The position numbers and the translations under genes were made by a program. From assembly GCF_042649685.1 (NCBI RefSeq), contig NZ_JBHRZT010000072.1, forward strand, positions 620,001 to 684,000: a stretch of 64,000 nucleotides of DNA, read 5' to 3'. The notes below the pieces were generated by a model. That model saw nothing but the letters and a program-made list of their open reading frames with translations. It was not told where the DNA came from and did not search any database. This document shows, in pieces, positions 42,651-50,947 of the stretch. This DNA comes from Bacillus_BA songklensis (lineage in GTDB: Bacteria; Bacillota; Bacilli; Bacillales; Bacillaceae_H). Each line of letters starts with the position of its first letter. Positions within the stretch are counted from its first letter, which is position 1.

Positions 42651-43238
42651 CTACGACGATACTTGTTCTAATTGATTTAGTATGTCCTTGGAGAGTTTCG
42701 CCATTGAAACTCTTTTACTCATACTCTTTTCTCTCATCCATATGTATGCCTCTTCTTCCGTTAAAGAAAGATGATGCATGATTTTTCCTTTGGCTCTTTC
42801 AATCATCTTACGCTCATCCAGCGTTTGTTTTAATGATTGGATATCTTTTCTCAAACATTGGAACAAATCACGCTGGTTTAAGGCTATTTCTATGGCAGGA
42901 ATGAGATCTTCTTCAGATACAGGCTTAACAAGGTAAGCGGTCACACCGCTTTTCTTTGCCTCTTGCACCAAATCCTTGTGACTGTAAGCTGTCAGAAGTA
43001 AAACAGCGGTCCCAGGGAACATTTGCTGGATAATCTTAGCTGCCTTAATGCCGTTTAGCTTCGGCATTTTGACATCCAGAAGAATGAGATCAGGCTGGTG
43101 CTTTTGGCAAAGATCAAGTGCTTCTTCCCCGTTTTTCCCCTCACCTACAATCTCATATCCTTCCTCTAACAGCATTTCCTTCAAATCCATTCTGATAATA
43201 GGATCATCATCAACGATTAATATTCTTCTCACTGTCAT
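42651..43238 (-). CDS. eutV: EutV response regulator with ANTAR RNA-binding domain
   Basis: A 195-residue protein with a receiver domain (RRILIVDDDPIIRMDLKEML, phosphoacceptor aspartate in DLILLDVKMPKLNG, then LLTAYSHKDLV and YLVKPVSEEDL) joined to an ANTAR domain (IQSLKQTLDERKMIERAKGK, HHLSLTEEEAYIWMREKSMS, AKLSKDILN). Phosphorylated by EutW when ethanolamine is present, it should bind hexaloop hairpins and stop premature termination. The start overlaps the end of eutW by four bases. Confidence 0.94.
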   Translation of the reverse strand: MTVRRILIVDDDPIIRMDLKEMLLEEGYEIVGEGKNGEEALDLCQKHQPDLILLDVKMPKLNGIKAAKIIQQMFPGTAVLLLTAYSHKDLVQEAKKSGVTAYLVKPVSEEDLIPAIEIALNQRDLFQCLRKDIQSLKQTLDERKMIERAKGKIMHHLSLTEEEAYIWMREKSMSKRVSMAKLSKDILNQLEQVSS

Positions 43239-44665
43239 TTGGACCCCCCCTCCTTCAAATACGGAAATGTTATCGTTACTTGGGTTCCATTGCCTGTATC
43301 CGTGAACTCAATCGTGCCATCTAGATCTTCCACAATCAATGTTGTGCAAATATCCAACCCCAAGCTTTTGGATTCCAAAAATGATGTATTTCCAATTCCG
43401 ACTCCGTTGTCAGTAACTTGGATCACCACTTGTTCGTCCCTTTGCTCAAGTTGAATGACAATGTATCCCTCACTCATATTAAAGAAAGCATGTTCCATGC
43501 AGTTTTGAACCAATTCATTGACCACAAGGGCAAGCGAACTTGCCTTATCAGCATTTAAATAAATGGAATCACCGGCAATTTTCACTTTGACGGTTTGTTC
43601 ATATCGCTTCATAGAAGAGACAATCGCACGAGAAACGTATTCAAAGATTTCTTTGCAGTCCACTTGATTTAATCCATCTTGCGAGAGAACCTCATGGACA
43701 ATGGAAATGCTCGTGATTCGATTAATGCTGTCCCGAAATACTTGCTCTACTTCTTTGGAAGATGATCGTCTCATTTGCAGTCTTAACAAACCTGCAATCG
43801 TCTGTAAGTTATTCTTGACACGGTGATGGATTTCTTTAATGACTGCTGACTTGATCATTAACTGCTTTTCTTTCTCTTTAATTTCAGTCAGATCTCGCAA
43901 TAATAGAATCCCACCTAAATTTTGCTGGTTCCGATTGATTGAAACCGCTTTCAATTGTATATATTTATTCTGGTGCTCAAACTCCTTTAATAGAAAGCCT
44001 CCGTTTTGTTGAATGGTCTGTTTGTTGATGGTTCCCAAACTCAACATTTCTATGCTGCTTCCTATCAAGGTTCTAACAGAATGCAATTCTCTTAACATAT
44101 CATATGCTCGTTCGTTAGCATACGTAATGGCGTCATCGTTGTTAAATAAAATAAGCCCTTCATGAATCAGTGCCGGTATTCGATTCTCCGACATGGCCAG
44201 CTCAAACAATGTTTCAGTCAACTGTTCATTTGTTTCACTTAATCGCCGCACCTTTTTTTCCTGGTTGATCTTGTCGGTAATATCTTTCTCCATGATGAGG
44301 ACCCCGATCGTGTTTTGCCTATCATTTTTAATCGGAATCACATTTTGTTGAATGTTGATGTTTTCTTGTGAGATGCCCCTTGAGCCGAGAATCGGCTTTC
44401 CGGATTTTAAACACATCAGTACTCCCGGTTCATTTTTCTCTTGTGCTATCTGACCGGCGACGGATTTTTTGTATAATGACTTCGCAGTTTTCGGATGGGC
44501 TTCCGCCACAACAAACGCAGCATTCTCCCCAGGCACTAAACAATCGATAAACACATCGCACTGAAATAAATCCGCAAACAGCTGCAAATGGTCTGATAAG
44601 GACTGAATGATCAAAAGATCTGGCGGGTCTGGGACGATTTTTTCTAGAGACCATTTTTCTTGCAT
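43235..44665 (-). CDS. eutW: EutW sensor histidine kinase
   Basis: A 476-residue soluble sensor kinase. Residues about 1-140 form a first sensory domain of the GAF/PAS-like type seen in EutW, 150-265 a PAS-like region, and the rest a HisKA_2-type kinase: EIHHRVKNNLQTIAGLLRLQ with the phospho-histidine, and the ATPase part LVVNELVQNCMEHAF with QVTDNGVGIGNTSFLESKSLGLDI. No membrane segments are present, so it senses inside the cell, by analogy ethanolamine. It is 67 bp downstream of eutP. Confidence 0.92.
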   Translation of the reverse strand: MQEKWSLEKIVPDPPDLLIIQSLSDHLQLFADLFQCDVFIDCLVPGENAAFVVAEAHPKTAKSLYKKSVAGQIAQEKNEPGVLMCLKSGKPILGSRGISQENINIQQNVIPIKNDRQNTIGVLIMEKDITDKINQEKKVRRLSETNEQLTETLFELAMSENRIPALIHEGLILFNNDDAITYANERAYDMLRELHSVRTLIGSSIEMLSLGTINKQTIQQNGGFLLKEFEHQNKYIQLKAVSINRNQQNLGGILLLRDLTEIKEKEKQLMIKSAVIKEIHHRVKNNLQTIAGLLRLQMRRSSSKEVEQVFRDSINRITSISIVHEVLSQDGLNQVDCKEIFEYVSRAIVSSMKRYEQTVKVKIAGDSIYLNADKASSLALVVNELVQNCMEHAFFNMSEGYIVIQLEQRDEQVVIQVTDNGVGIGNTSFLESKSLGLDICTTLIVEDLDGTIEFTDTGNGTQVTITFPYLKEGGSK

Positions 44666-44732
44666 GTAAAGTTACACAACTCCCCGTTTAAAAATTCATC
44701 ATGCTTTTATTTTACATGGTGAAACCGGGAAT

Positions 44733-45173
44733 TTACAAATGTTTTTGAATATTCTTTATCAAGTCTTTGATTCCGTCCGATGTAACAGAAGACGTTAAAA
44801 TGACCGGAGCGTTCGGAATGCTTTGCTGCAACAGAATTCTGGCTCTCTCCACATTTGCTAAGGGATGGTCAATTTTCGTGATAACCCCGATTGGCTTCAA
44901 AGGAAACCCTTGTGAAAAATTAGGAGGAAAAATGCTGTTTTCCCTCGTCGCATCTTGTATGACAAGAAGGACCTTTGCTTCCAACGACGTAGCCATCAGA
45001 GAGCGATAATACATCGGGTTCTCACTGTATTCACCAGGTGTGTCAATAATCCAGCCCGCATAGTTCAAAGCTTGTGTTTTCACTGCCGGTTTGTCATCAT
45101 TTAACAGTTTTTTCGTTAATGTCGATTTCCCAGAGCCTACAGCGCCGATGATCATGACTTTTCCTTTTTTCAT
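44733..45173 (-). CDS. eutP: EutP-family small GTPase-like protein
   Basis: A 146-residue EutP/PduV-type P-loop protein. Walker A is GAVGSGKSTL, the G3-like segment is IIDTPGEYSEN and the G4 motif is TKID. EutP is reported as an acetate kinase in Salmonella, and related PduV proteins associate with microcompartments. The ATG overlaps the end of eutS by four bases, so the pair is translationally coupled. Confidence 0.93.
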   Translation of the reverse strand: MKKGKVMIIGAVGSGKSTLTKKLLNDDKPAVKTQALNYAGWIIDTPGEYSENPMYYRSLMATSLEAKVLLVIQDATRENSIFPPNFSQGFPLKPIGVITKIDHPLANVERARILLQQSIPNAPVILTSSVTSDGIKDLIKNIQKHL

Positions 45174-45511
45174 GATCTTGTAATCTCCGTCACCGCAAAT
45201 TTGAGCTTTTCCGTAAAAAAGCTATTAACGCTTTGAATGGCCATCTCCACATCTGATACTTTCCCGACAATAACGAGTGAACCGGTAAACCGATCCAAAT
45301 ATCCAATTTTGACATCGGCCGATTTCGTCGCGATATCAGCAGCGATAATGGCCGTTTCAGTCGGTGTCAATGTCAACACCCCGATGGCCCCCGCCTCTGA
45401 GATTCCGAGTTTTGTGTACAGTTCTTTATCCGGATTGGCGATGATATGTGCTAAATTCAATTGTTTACCCGGTACGTATTCATGAACTACCCTTTGTTTG
45501 TTTTCTTCCAT
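45170..45511 (-). CDS. eutS: EutS microcompartment shell protein
   Basis: A 113-residue permuted BMC-domain protein (YVPGKQLNLAHIIANPDKEL, ISEAGAIGVLTLTPTETAII, AADIATKSADVKIGYLDRFT, GSLVIVGKVSDVEMAIQS). EutS forms hexamers that bend, used in shell edges. AAAGGAG precedes the ATG at 45511; eight further codons upstream are not needed. Overlaps eutP. Confidence 0.94.
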   Translation of the reverse strand: MEENKQRVVHEYVPGKQLNLAHIIANPDKELYTKLGISEAGAIGVLTLTPTETAIIAADIATKSADVKIGYLDRFTGSLVIVGKVSDVEMAIQSVNSFFTEKLKFAVTEITRS

Positions 45512-45524
45512 TGAGAGAACTCCT

Positions 45525-45794
45525 TTATCCTTCATTCACTTCGAATGAATCGACAATCGCTACAATAACAGCATCAACAGGTGACTGTTTGTTTAAAATC
45601 ATTTTGGCGGGACTTCCTCTGGAGATCAAGACCCTTTCCCCTTTTCCAGCCCCGATTCGGTCTGCCGCTACAATGGGATGGCTAAGCCTTTTTCCATTCC
45701 AATCAGTCGGTTGAACAATTAACAGCTTTAAATGTTCCATTCCTTCTTCTTTTTGCGTTGCCCATATGCTCCCGAGGACTTCACCTAAAATCAT
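45525..45794 (-). CDS. eutN: EutN/CcmL-family microcompartment vertex protein
   Basis: An 89-residue pentamer-forming vertex protein: MILGEVLGSIWATQKEEGME, LKLLIVQPTD, VAADRIGAGKGERVLISRGS and the end DAVIVAIVDSFEV. These close the corners of the shell. AAAGGGTGAT lies six bases upstream of the ATG at 45794. It is placed between the 258-residue protein gene and eutS. Confidence 0.95.
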   Translation of the reverse strand: MILGEVLGSIWATQKEEGMEHLKLLIVQPTDWNGKRLSHPIVAADRIGAGKGERVLISRGSPAKMILNKQSPVDAVIVAIVDSFEVNEG

Positions 45795-45812
45795 GTGTAT
45801 CACCCTTTTGCC

Positions 45813-46589
45813 TTATTTTCTTAAAAGATGAACCCCTTTTTCATAAATGGCATCCTTCGCCATGGGAGTAATGATGGTACCCGTTGAAATGGTTATAGAG
45901 CTATTTGGTGCAACATGCTTGTGAACCCAATCCGCGGTAAGGAGCTTCCCATTGAATAAAGATTCCTGCTTATTTGTTTGTTCCTTTTTCTCATCGGGCT
46001 TCAGTATGGCGATGACCGATTCATGAAGCTTCAGCTGTTCTGTAAACAAAATGCCCATGTTTTCCAAATCATTTTTATAGTGCAGAAACAATTTTTTATA
46101 TGTTTCCGGCAGCTCGAGCGTATTCAATGTTCTTCGATCCGCCCTTTTTATTCCAGGCACATCTTTTCCCATAATAACTGGTTTATTTAACATAAGGGCA
46201 GAAAAAACGATTTCCGCTTTGATGGAACCTTTTAATCCCAATGCAATTCTTGCTGCATTATCAACATCGACTTCCGGAATCACAATGGCATCATACTCTT
46301 TTGGCAATTCAATCGGCGCCGGTGCCGTTTCATCTACCGCGATGACGCGGCCGGATCCTGTCGAATCAATCTTTTTGATTCCCAACCATGCCGACGTTTC
46401 ACCATCCAAAAAAAGCAGATCATGTTCGATGTGTTGATTTTTCAAGGCGATAAGCTGGTCCATGAAGCTTTCATGTGCAGTACTATCACAAAAAATGAAT
46501 AATACTTTCTTTTTTGGCTCTTTATGGCTCTTCCACTCTTCAATGATATTTTTCGTGATTTTTTCAATCATTTCTTTTAAATTTTCCAT
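45813..46589 (-). CDS. Uncharacterised microcompartment-associated protein with flavoprotein-like N-terminus
   Basis: This 258-residue protein is part of the eut operon, directly joined to the pduL gene (stop and start adjoin at 46589/46590). It has an alpha/beta N-terminal part (KKVLFIFCDSTAHESFMDQL, EYDAIVIPEVDVDNAARIAL) reminiscent of flavoproteins or decarboxylases in the dipicolinate-synthase B group, and a small C-terminal domain with VHKHVAPNSSITISTGTIIT followed by PMAKDAIYEKGVHLLRK. That end resembles the short LTP-A-KD element found at the start of several Eut/Pdu proteins, including the adjacent PduL. Proteins of this kind recur in Gram-positive eut loci without an assigned role. 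Confidence 0.7.
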   Translation of the reverse strand: MENLKEMIEKITKNIIEEWKSHKEPKKKVLFIFCDSTAHESFMDQLIALKNQHIEHDLLFLDGETSAWLGIKKIDSTGSGRVIAVDETAPAPIELPKEYDAIVIPEVDVDNAARIALGLKGSIKAEIVFSALMLNKPVIMGKDVPGIKRADRRTLNTLELPETYKKLFLHYKNDLENMGILFTEQLKLHESVIAILKPDEKKEQTNKQESLFNGKLLTADWVHKHVAPNSSITISTGTIITPMAKDAIYEKGVHLLRK

Positions 46590-47378
46590 TCATTTCCCCC
46601 CTAGAAAAGGTGAGAACAATTCTCCGTTTTTTCCAATCACTTCCACACAATCACCTGTTTTGAGACAAGAGGCATTCGCTTCATCGTGATCGATATGCAA
46701 ATCCAGTTTGAATCGCTCATCAATTCGAACAATCACTTCCGGAAAGATACTCGTTCGGTCAGTCATCGTTTGGACGATCAATCGGTCTCCATGATTGACC
46801 TGAAATCGTTTTGCATCTTCCGGGGACATATGGACATGATTTCGCGCCACAATCACCCCTTCTTCAATCGTTAAACACCCTTTTGGCCCCACAATCGCAA
46901 TTCCAGGCGTCCCTTCAATAGTACCGGATAAACGCACCGGGGGATGAACACCCAATAAAAATCCATCTGTCCTGGAAATTTCGACTTGTGTTAAGGAACG
47001 GGCTGGACCAAGCACTCTTACATTGTGCAATGCTCCTTTCGGTCCAACAAGGGTTACCGTTTCCGCAGCTGCAAATTGGCCGGGCTGCGACAGCGGTTTT
47101 AAAGGAGTTAAGGAGTGATTGAACCCAAATAGCATTTCCACATCTTTTTCTGAAAGATGTATATGACGGTTTGATACGCCGACGGGAATGTTTTCTCCAA
47201 TGCCGGGTTTTGCTGTGACTTGATCTTTGGATTCGGTTCTCGTTACCTCAATGGAACGCTCTCTTAAAAAATCTTTTGCAGCTGGAGTCAGCTTATCATC
47301 GGGCGCCAATAAGAAAGGATTGGGAAGAACTTTCTTAACGATCATGGCCCTAAGATGCTTCTCTGTAATGAGTGCCAT
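46590..47378 (-). CDS. pduL: PduL-type phosphate acetyltransferase with N-terminal extension
   Basis: A 262-residue protein. Residues about 62-262 form a PduL phosphotransacylase: PVGVSNRHIHLSEKDVEMLF, then GPARSLTQVEISRTDGFLLG, and the zinc-site HVHMSPEDAKRF and LDLHIDHDEANAS. It turns acetyl-CoA and phosphate into acetyl-phosphate. The first 60 residues contain LPNPFLLAPDDKLTPAAKDF, a short domain seen in several Eut proteins; it might guide the enzyme into the compartment or anchor it to the lyase. It replaces the EutD-type enzyme. Confidence 0.92.
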   Translation of the reverse strand: MALITEKHLRAMIVKKVLPNPFLLAPDDKLTPAAKDFLRERSIEVTRTESKDQVTAKPGIGENIPVGVSNRHIHLSEKDVEMLFGFNHSLTPLKPLSQPGQFAAAETVTLVGPKGALHNVRVLGPARSLTQVEISRTDGFLLGVHPPVRLSGTIEGTPGIAIVGPKGCLTIEEGVIVARNHVHMSPEDAKRFQVNHGDRLIVQTMTDRTSIFPEVIVRIDERFKLDLHIDHDEANASCLKTGDCVEVIGKNGELFSPFLGGK

Positions 47379-47385
47379 GTGTTAC

Positions 47386-47673
47386 TTACCCTTCCACTTT
47401 AGGAAGAATGGCTTCAATATCTGAATGAGGACGAGGAATCACGTGAACGGAAATCAACTCGCCTACGTTCTCCGCTGCCGCTGCTCCAGCATCTGTCGCC
47501 GCTTTCACCGCACCAACGTCTCCACGAACCATAACCGTTACCAACCCGCCGCCGACTTGAACTTTTCCGACTAAGCGCACATCCGCTGCTTTCACCATTG
47601 CATCTGCCGCCTCTACTGCTCCTACTAAACCTTTTGTTTCAATCATTCCTAATGCTGATGTTTCTCTTGCCAT
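47386..47673 (-). CDS. eutM: EutM/PduA-type hexameric shell protein
   Basis: A 95-residue canonical BMC-domain protein: ALGMIETKGLVGAVEAADAM, VGKVQVGGGLVTVMVRGDVG, AVKAATDAGAAAAENVGELI, then SVHVIPRPHSDIEAILP. It makes the flat facets of the shell. AGGAGGTAATG precedes it. Adjacent to eutE and pduL. Confidence 0.95.
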   Translation of the reverse strand: MARETSALGMIETKGLVGAVEAADAMVKAADVRLVGKVQVGGGLVTVMVRGDVGAVKAATDAGAAAAENVGELISVHVIPRPHSDIEAILPKVEG

Positions 47674-47698
47674 CGTTCATTACCTCCTGAGATTTTAT

Positions 47699-49171
47699 TT
47701 AAATTGATGTTAATTCACTAAGTACTCTCTGAATGATTTGCTCGATCTCTTCTTGACTGAAGGAAACGGTATCGTTTTTTAAAATTTCGCTTTTCACTGA
47801 TTCGGCCAATTCGTCTTTCGGCATTTCTTTAATCCCGAATGCAACTCGTTTAATATTCATCAAATGCTGAGGCCCGATATTATCGGATGTAATATTGTTT
47901 CCATATGAACCGCAGCCAAGTGTCAAGGACGGGACAATGCCCGTTGTAGCACCAATGCCGCCGAATGTCGTACCGGAATTGACGACAATGCGTGAAGCCG
48001 GTTTTTTCAAAGCGAACGCTTCAATGATGTGCTCATTGCCGGCATGGATACCCAATGTATGTCCTAAACCGCCTACATTCAAAATGTTCATGCACGTTTG
48101 ACAGCCCTCTTGCCAATCCGATACCGTATATAAAGCGAGAATCGGCGATAATTTTTCAATGGCAAATGGGACATTTTTCTCGATGCGATCCTCTTCTCCG
48201 ACTAGCACCTTCACATCAGCAGGTACCGTAAAACCCGCCAATTCCCCCAGTTTTTGAGGTGAGCGTCCGACAATCCCTGCATTTAATCCATTATTTTTAA
48301 GAATGATAGAGGCTAGTTTCTCTTTTTCATCGCGATCCAAAAAGTAAGCCCCATGTTTTTTCAGCTGTTCTATCAATTCATTTTTGACGGAACGATCGAC
48401 CACTACAGCCTGTTCAGATGCACAAATCGTCCCATTATCAAACGATTTACTTTCAATGATGTGACGCGCAGCCTTGGCCGTATCGGCACTTTGATGCACA
48501 TACACAGGTACATTCCCTGCACCTACACCGTATGCCGGTTTGCCGGAGCTATATGCGGCCTTGACCATTCCTGGACCGCCCGTAGCCAATATCACCTTCG
48601 TAATGTTGTGTTTCATCAATTCGTTGGAAGCTTCCAATGATGTGTTTTCTATGCATTGGACGATATGAGGAGGTGCACCTGCCTCCACCGCCGCTTCCGC
48701 AATCACTTTTGCCGCTTCCAATGAGCTTTTTTTGGCGCCGGGATGCGGACTGAACACAATCGAGTTCCGTGACTTCACAGCAATCAATGATTTAAATATG
48801 ATGGTGGCCGTAGGATTTGTAGATGGCACAATGCCAGCGATGACTCCAACTGGTTCGGCCACTTCCCACACTTTTTTTTCATCGTCGCGGCGAATGATGC
48901 CGACCGTTTTCATGTTCTTCATCGATTCATATACATCGATAGCGGCAAACAAATTTTTTCGTTTTTTATCTTCCGCTTTTCCAAAACCGGTTTCTTTCAC
49001 AGCCATGACACCCAGACGATCCGCCGCTTCCGCTGCCTTTTTTGACATAAGGGCCACAATATTGTCGATTTCAAGCTGCGAAAGTTCTTCCAGCTTTTTT
49101 TGCGCCTCTTCTGCGAGTGCCAGTTTATCCCTTACTTCTTGTATTGAAAGGAGATCTAAATCAATCTTCAT
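47699..49171 (-). CDS. eutE: CoA-acylating acetaldehyde dehydrogenase
   Basis: The 490-residue enzyme from the ATG at 49171 (GAGGTG eight bases upstream; the GTG four codons earlier is part of this site) converts acetaldehyde and CoA to acetyl-CoA with NADH. Features: AVKETGFGKAEDKKRKNLFA, EPVGVIAGIVPSTNPTATII, the catalytic cysteine in SFDNGTICASEQAVVV and GGLGHTLGIHAGNEHIIEAF. The N-terminal helix (LSIQEVRDKLALAEEAQKKL) is at the position of targeting peptides in related enzymes. It overlaps the preceding shell gene by eleven bases. Confidence 0.94.
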   Translation of the reverse strand: MKIDLDLLSIQEVRDKLALAEEAQKKLEELSQLEIDNIVALMSKKAAEAADRLGVMAVKETGFGKAEDKKRKNLFAAIDVYESMKNMKTVGIIRRDDEKKVWEVAEPVGVIAGIVPSTNPTATIIFKSLIAVKSRNSIVFSPHPGAKKSSLEAAKVIAEAAVEAGAPPHIVQCIENTSLEASNELMKHNITKVILATGGPGMVKAAYSSGKPAYGVGAGNVPVYVHQSADTAKAARHIIESKSFDNGTICASEQAVVVDRSVKNELIEQLKKHGAYFLDRDEKEKLASIILKNNGLNAGIVGRSPQKLGELAGFTVPADVKVLVGEEDRIEKNVPFAIEKLSPILALYTVSDWQEGCQTCMNILNVGGLGHTLGIHAGNEHIIEAFALKKPASRIVVNSGTTFGGIGATTGIVPSLTLGCGSYGNNITSDNIGPQHLMNIKRVAFGIKEMPKDELAESVKSEILKNDTVSFSQEEIEQIIQRVLSELTSI

Positions 49172-49694
49172 TGCTGTTTTCACCTCTTTCTTCCATTATC
49201 TGTACCAGTTTTTCAATAAGTTCAGACTTTTTCGCCATTGAAATGTCTGTTCCAGAGAGAGGGAAATTACCTTGAAGGCGTGCGAGTTGTTTTAACTCCT
49301 TTACGCTCAACAGTTCTAATTCCTCTTTTGTATAAGATTTTCTCGTTTCATGTGTCACTTCACTGCTATCATAAGAAAATGGTTCAGATTGTTCTTCCTC
49401 TAGAGGAGGCATTGGCAAAATGCCGAGTGTATAAAAAACAGATGGATCAGGTTTCGGTATGACCCTATAGGATCGAAACTCTCCTATTTCTTTCGCTTTT
49501 AATGCACCAGCTTCAACCGCCGCACGAACAGAGGCGACATCTCCCCCTAAATAAACCGTGACAATACCGGCATCAGGCTTTTGGCAGCTTAATACCTTCA
49601 CATTCGCAGCTTTTACCGCTTCATCAGCTGCTGCAACGATTGAGGTTAAACCGATTGTCTCAATCATTCCTAATGCATATTTAGTTGGATCCAT
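49161..49694 (-). CDS. BMC shell protein with C-terminal SAP/Rho-N-like domain
   Basis: A 177-residue protein: residues 1-90 are a normal BMC domain (ALGMIETIGLTSIVAAADEA, then VTVYLGGDVASVRAAVEAGA), followed by a proline/acid-rich linker (PMPPLEEEQSEPFSYDSSEV) and a 45-residue helical domain, TKEELELLSVKELKQLARLQ, GNFPLSGTD, KKSELIEKLVQIMEE. This last part has the helix-extended-loop-helix pattern of SAP or Rho N-terminal domains, which often bind nucleic acid. It recalls EutK and PduK, BMC proteins with extra C-terminal domains. The function is unknown. Confidence 0.85.
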   Translation of the reverse strand: MDPTKYALGMIETIGLTSIVAAADEAVKAANVKVLSCQKPDAGIVTVYLGGDVASVRAAVEAGALKAKEIGEFRSYRVIPKPDPSVFYTLGILPMPPLEEEQSEPFSYDSSEVTHETRKSYTKEELELLSVKELKQLARLQGNFPLSGTDISMAKKSELIEKLVQIMEERGENSNED

Positions 49695-49714
49695 GATTGC
49701 TCAATCACCTCCTT

Positions 49715-50371
49715 TTAAAACGCCTTGTGCGGTTGTTGCGCCACTTGCTTGACCGCTTCAGCGAAAGCTTCAGCAGCCGCCTTGCAAGACGACTGGCTTC
49801 CCGTTAATAAAGCACCCCCGAAGTTGGTTTCGGTAGGAGGCCCATAAAATTGGCAAAGGCGGACATCTGCGGCCTTTAAGACTGCATCGAGGCCATATAT
49901 GGCTTCCAACGGCGGTGCAATCAAGTAAGCGAGCGGCTCACCCGGATTGATTCCAGCTACCTCGGAAAGATATGTACCGGTTCGAGAAATCGTGTGGGCA
50001 TAATAGGCATGTGTTCCTTCTTCATTCAAAGAGTAAAAACAAGGACCTTGTTCAAACTCTTGCAGTACGACATCTAACCCGCTCTTTACTTCAGACGGAC
50101 TGTCCCCGCCTAAAATACCGATAAATTCACCAGAAAAAGGGCCAGATGCATGAGCGGAACCTGCATAAAACGATTTGGCATAAATCACTTCGACAGCTGC
50201 TTGCTTCGTTGCCTCGTCCAACGCCGTATATCCCACATCATCGATCGTGCTCGTCACTAACGCAATGCTTTTAAAGGTTGTTGTCAAATTTAATTGCTTT
50301 GCCAGTTCCCGATCAACGTTTGGAATGACTCTTGTTGACAAAGCAGCCGCACGAATTGGTGCTCCTTTCAA
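49715..50371 (-). CDS. eutL: EutL tandem-BMC shell protein
   Basis: A 218-residue protein with two BMC domains, forming trimers with gated pores. AAALSTRVIPNVDRELAKQL, YAKSFYAGSAHASGPFSGEF, IGILGGDSPSEVKSGLDVVL and YLIAPPLEAIYGLDAVLKAA, then FYGPPTETNFGGALLTGSQS match EutL. It is the first gene of the microcompartment operon, downstream of a leader with an ANTAR hairpin and terminator. Confidence 0.95.
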   Translation of the reverse strand: MKGAPIRAAALSTRVIPNVDRELAKQLNLTTTFKSIALVTSTIDDVGYTALDEATKQAAVEVIYAKSFYAGSAHASGPFSGEFIGILGGDSPSEVKSGLDVVLQEFEQGPCFYSLNEEGTHAYYAHTISRTGTYLSEVAGINPGEPLAYLIAPPLEAIYGLDAVLKAADVRLCQFYGPPTETNFGGALLTGSQSSCKAAAEAFAEAVKQVAQQPHKAF

Positions 50372-50451
50372 TTCGCCACCTCCTTAGTTTGATTGCCTCT
50401 GCTTCCTTGTCCTCATTCAACTCGTGAACTCAACGGACAGTGATAAAAAGC

Positions 50452-50517
50452 AAAAAAGACGCCATTAAATGCATATGCCATGCATTTAAGGCGCCTTTGC
50501 CTTCGTGATATTCACTT
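50452..50517 (-). promoter_or_regulatory. Leader terminator with EutV (ANTAR) hairpin before eutL
   Basis: On the minus strand AAGGC, hexaloop AAAGGC, GCCTT (50503 to 50488) obeys the A1/G4 loop rule and overlaps by eight bases the ascending arm of an intrinsic terminator (50495-50452): GGCGCCTTAAATGCAT, GGCAT loop, ATGCATTTAATGGCG, then TCTTTTTTGC. The two structures exclude each other, as in EutV-controlled leaders. AAGTGAATA (50517-50509) precedes it, as it does in the eutA leader. A first hairpin (P1) of the usual pair is not obvious. Confidence 0.75.
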
Positions 50518-50683
50518 GAAAATTTACTAGATTTAATCATCTTTAAGTTGATTATATGAAACAGCAGGAAGAATTGCAAGATAATTTTAGAAAATTTAGA
50601 TATTTTCAGTTTATACTTGTTTTAGCTAGAAGCACTTGTTTGAAATCATTGCGGCTGTACGAACAACTCGAACGTTTCTTTCG

Positions 50684-50874
50684 TTAGCGGGCAACCTGCT
50701 GCCTTTGGATGGCCTCCTCTTCTCCACTTTGCAGGATAGGAAAAATCGCCTGTTGAAATTCATCACGGCCAATCAAGTAAAATAAAGGGTCCAGCTGCTT
50801 TGCTTTTTCGTTTCGTCTTCCTGCTGTGTTTGAGCATGGACCCAAATAAAATTTTTCCATAAACGCGTTGACAT
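50684..50874 (-). pseudogene. Short decayed coding remnant
   Basis: A frame starts MSTRLWKNFIWVHAQTQQED, and after a frame change near 50800 continues LDPLFYLIGRDEFQQAIFPI with LQSGEEEAIQRQQVAR and a stop at 50684. No ribosome binding site is seen and the family is unknown. The continuous protein-like character over the shift suggests a broken gene, but chance is possible. Confidence 0.3.
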
Positions 50875-50902
50875 TTCTTTTTAATGGAATATAATGGAAT
50901 CA

Positions 50903-50928
50903 AATGCAAGCAATCACTTGCTTGCATT
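50903..50928. promoter_or_regulatory. TetR operator, site 1
   Basis: AATGCAAGCAA, TCAC spacer, TTGCTTGCATT is a perfect 11-bp inverted repeat 20 bp before the TetR start. A related site lies before the transporter gene, so the regulator likely controls itself and the transporter. Confidence 0.75.
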
Positions 50929-50947
50929 ACGATGAAGGAGCGATTAT

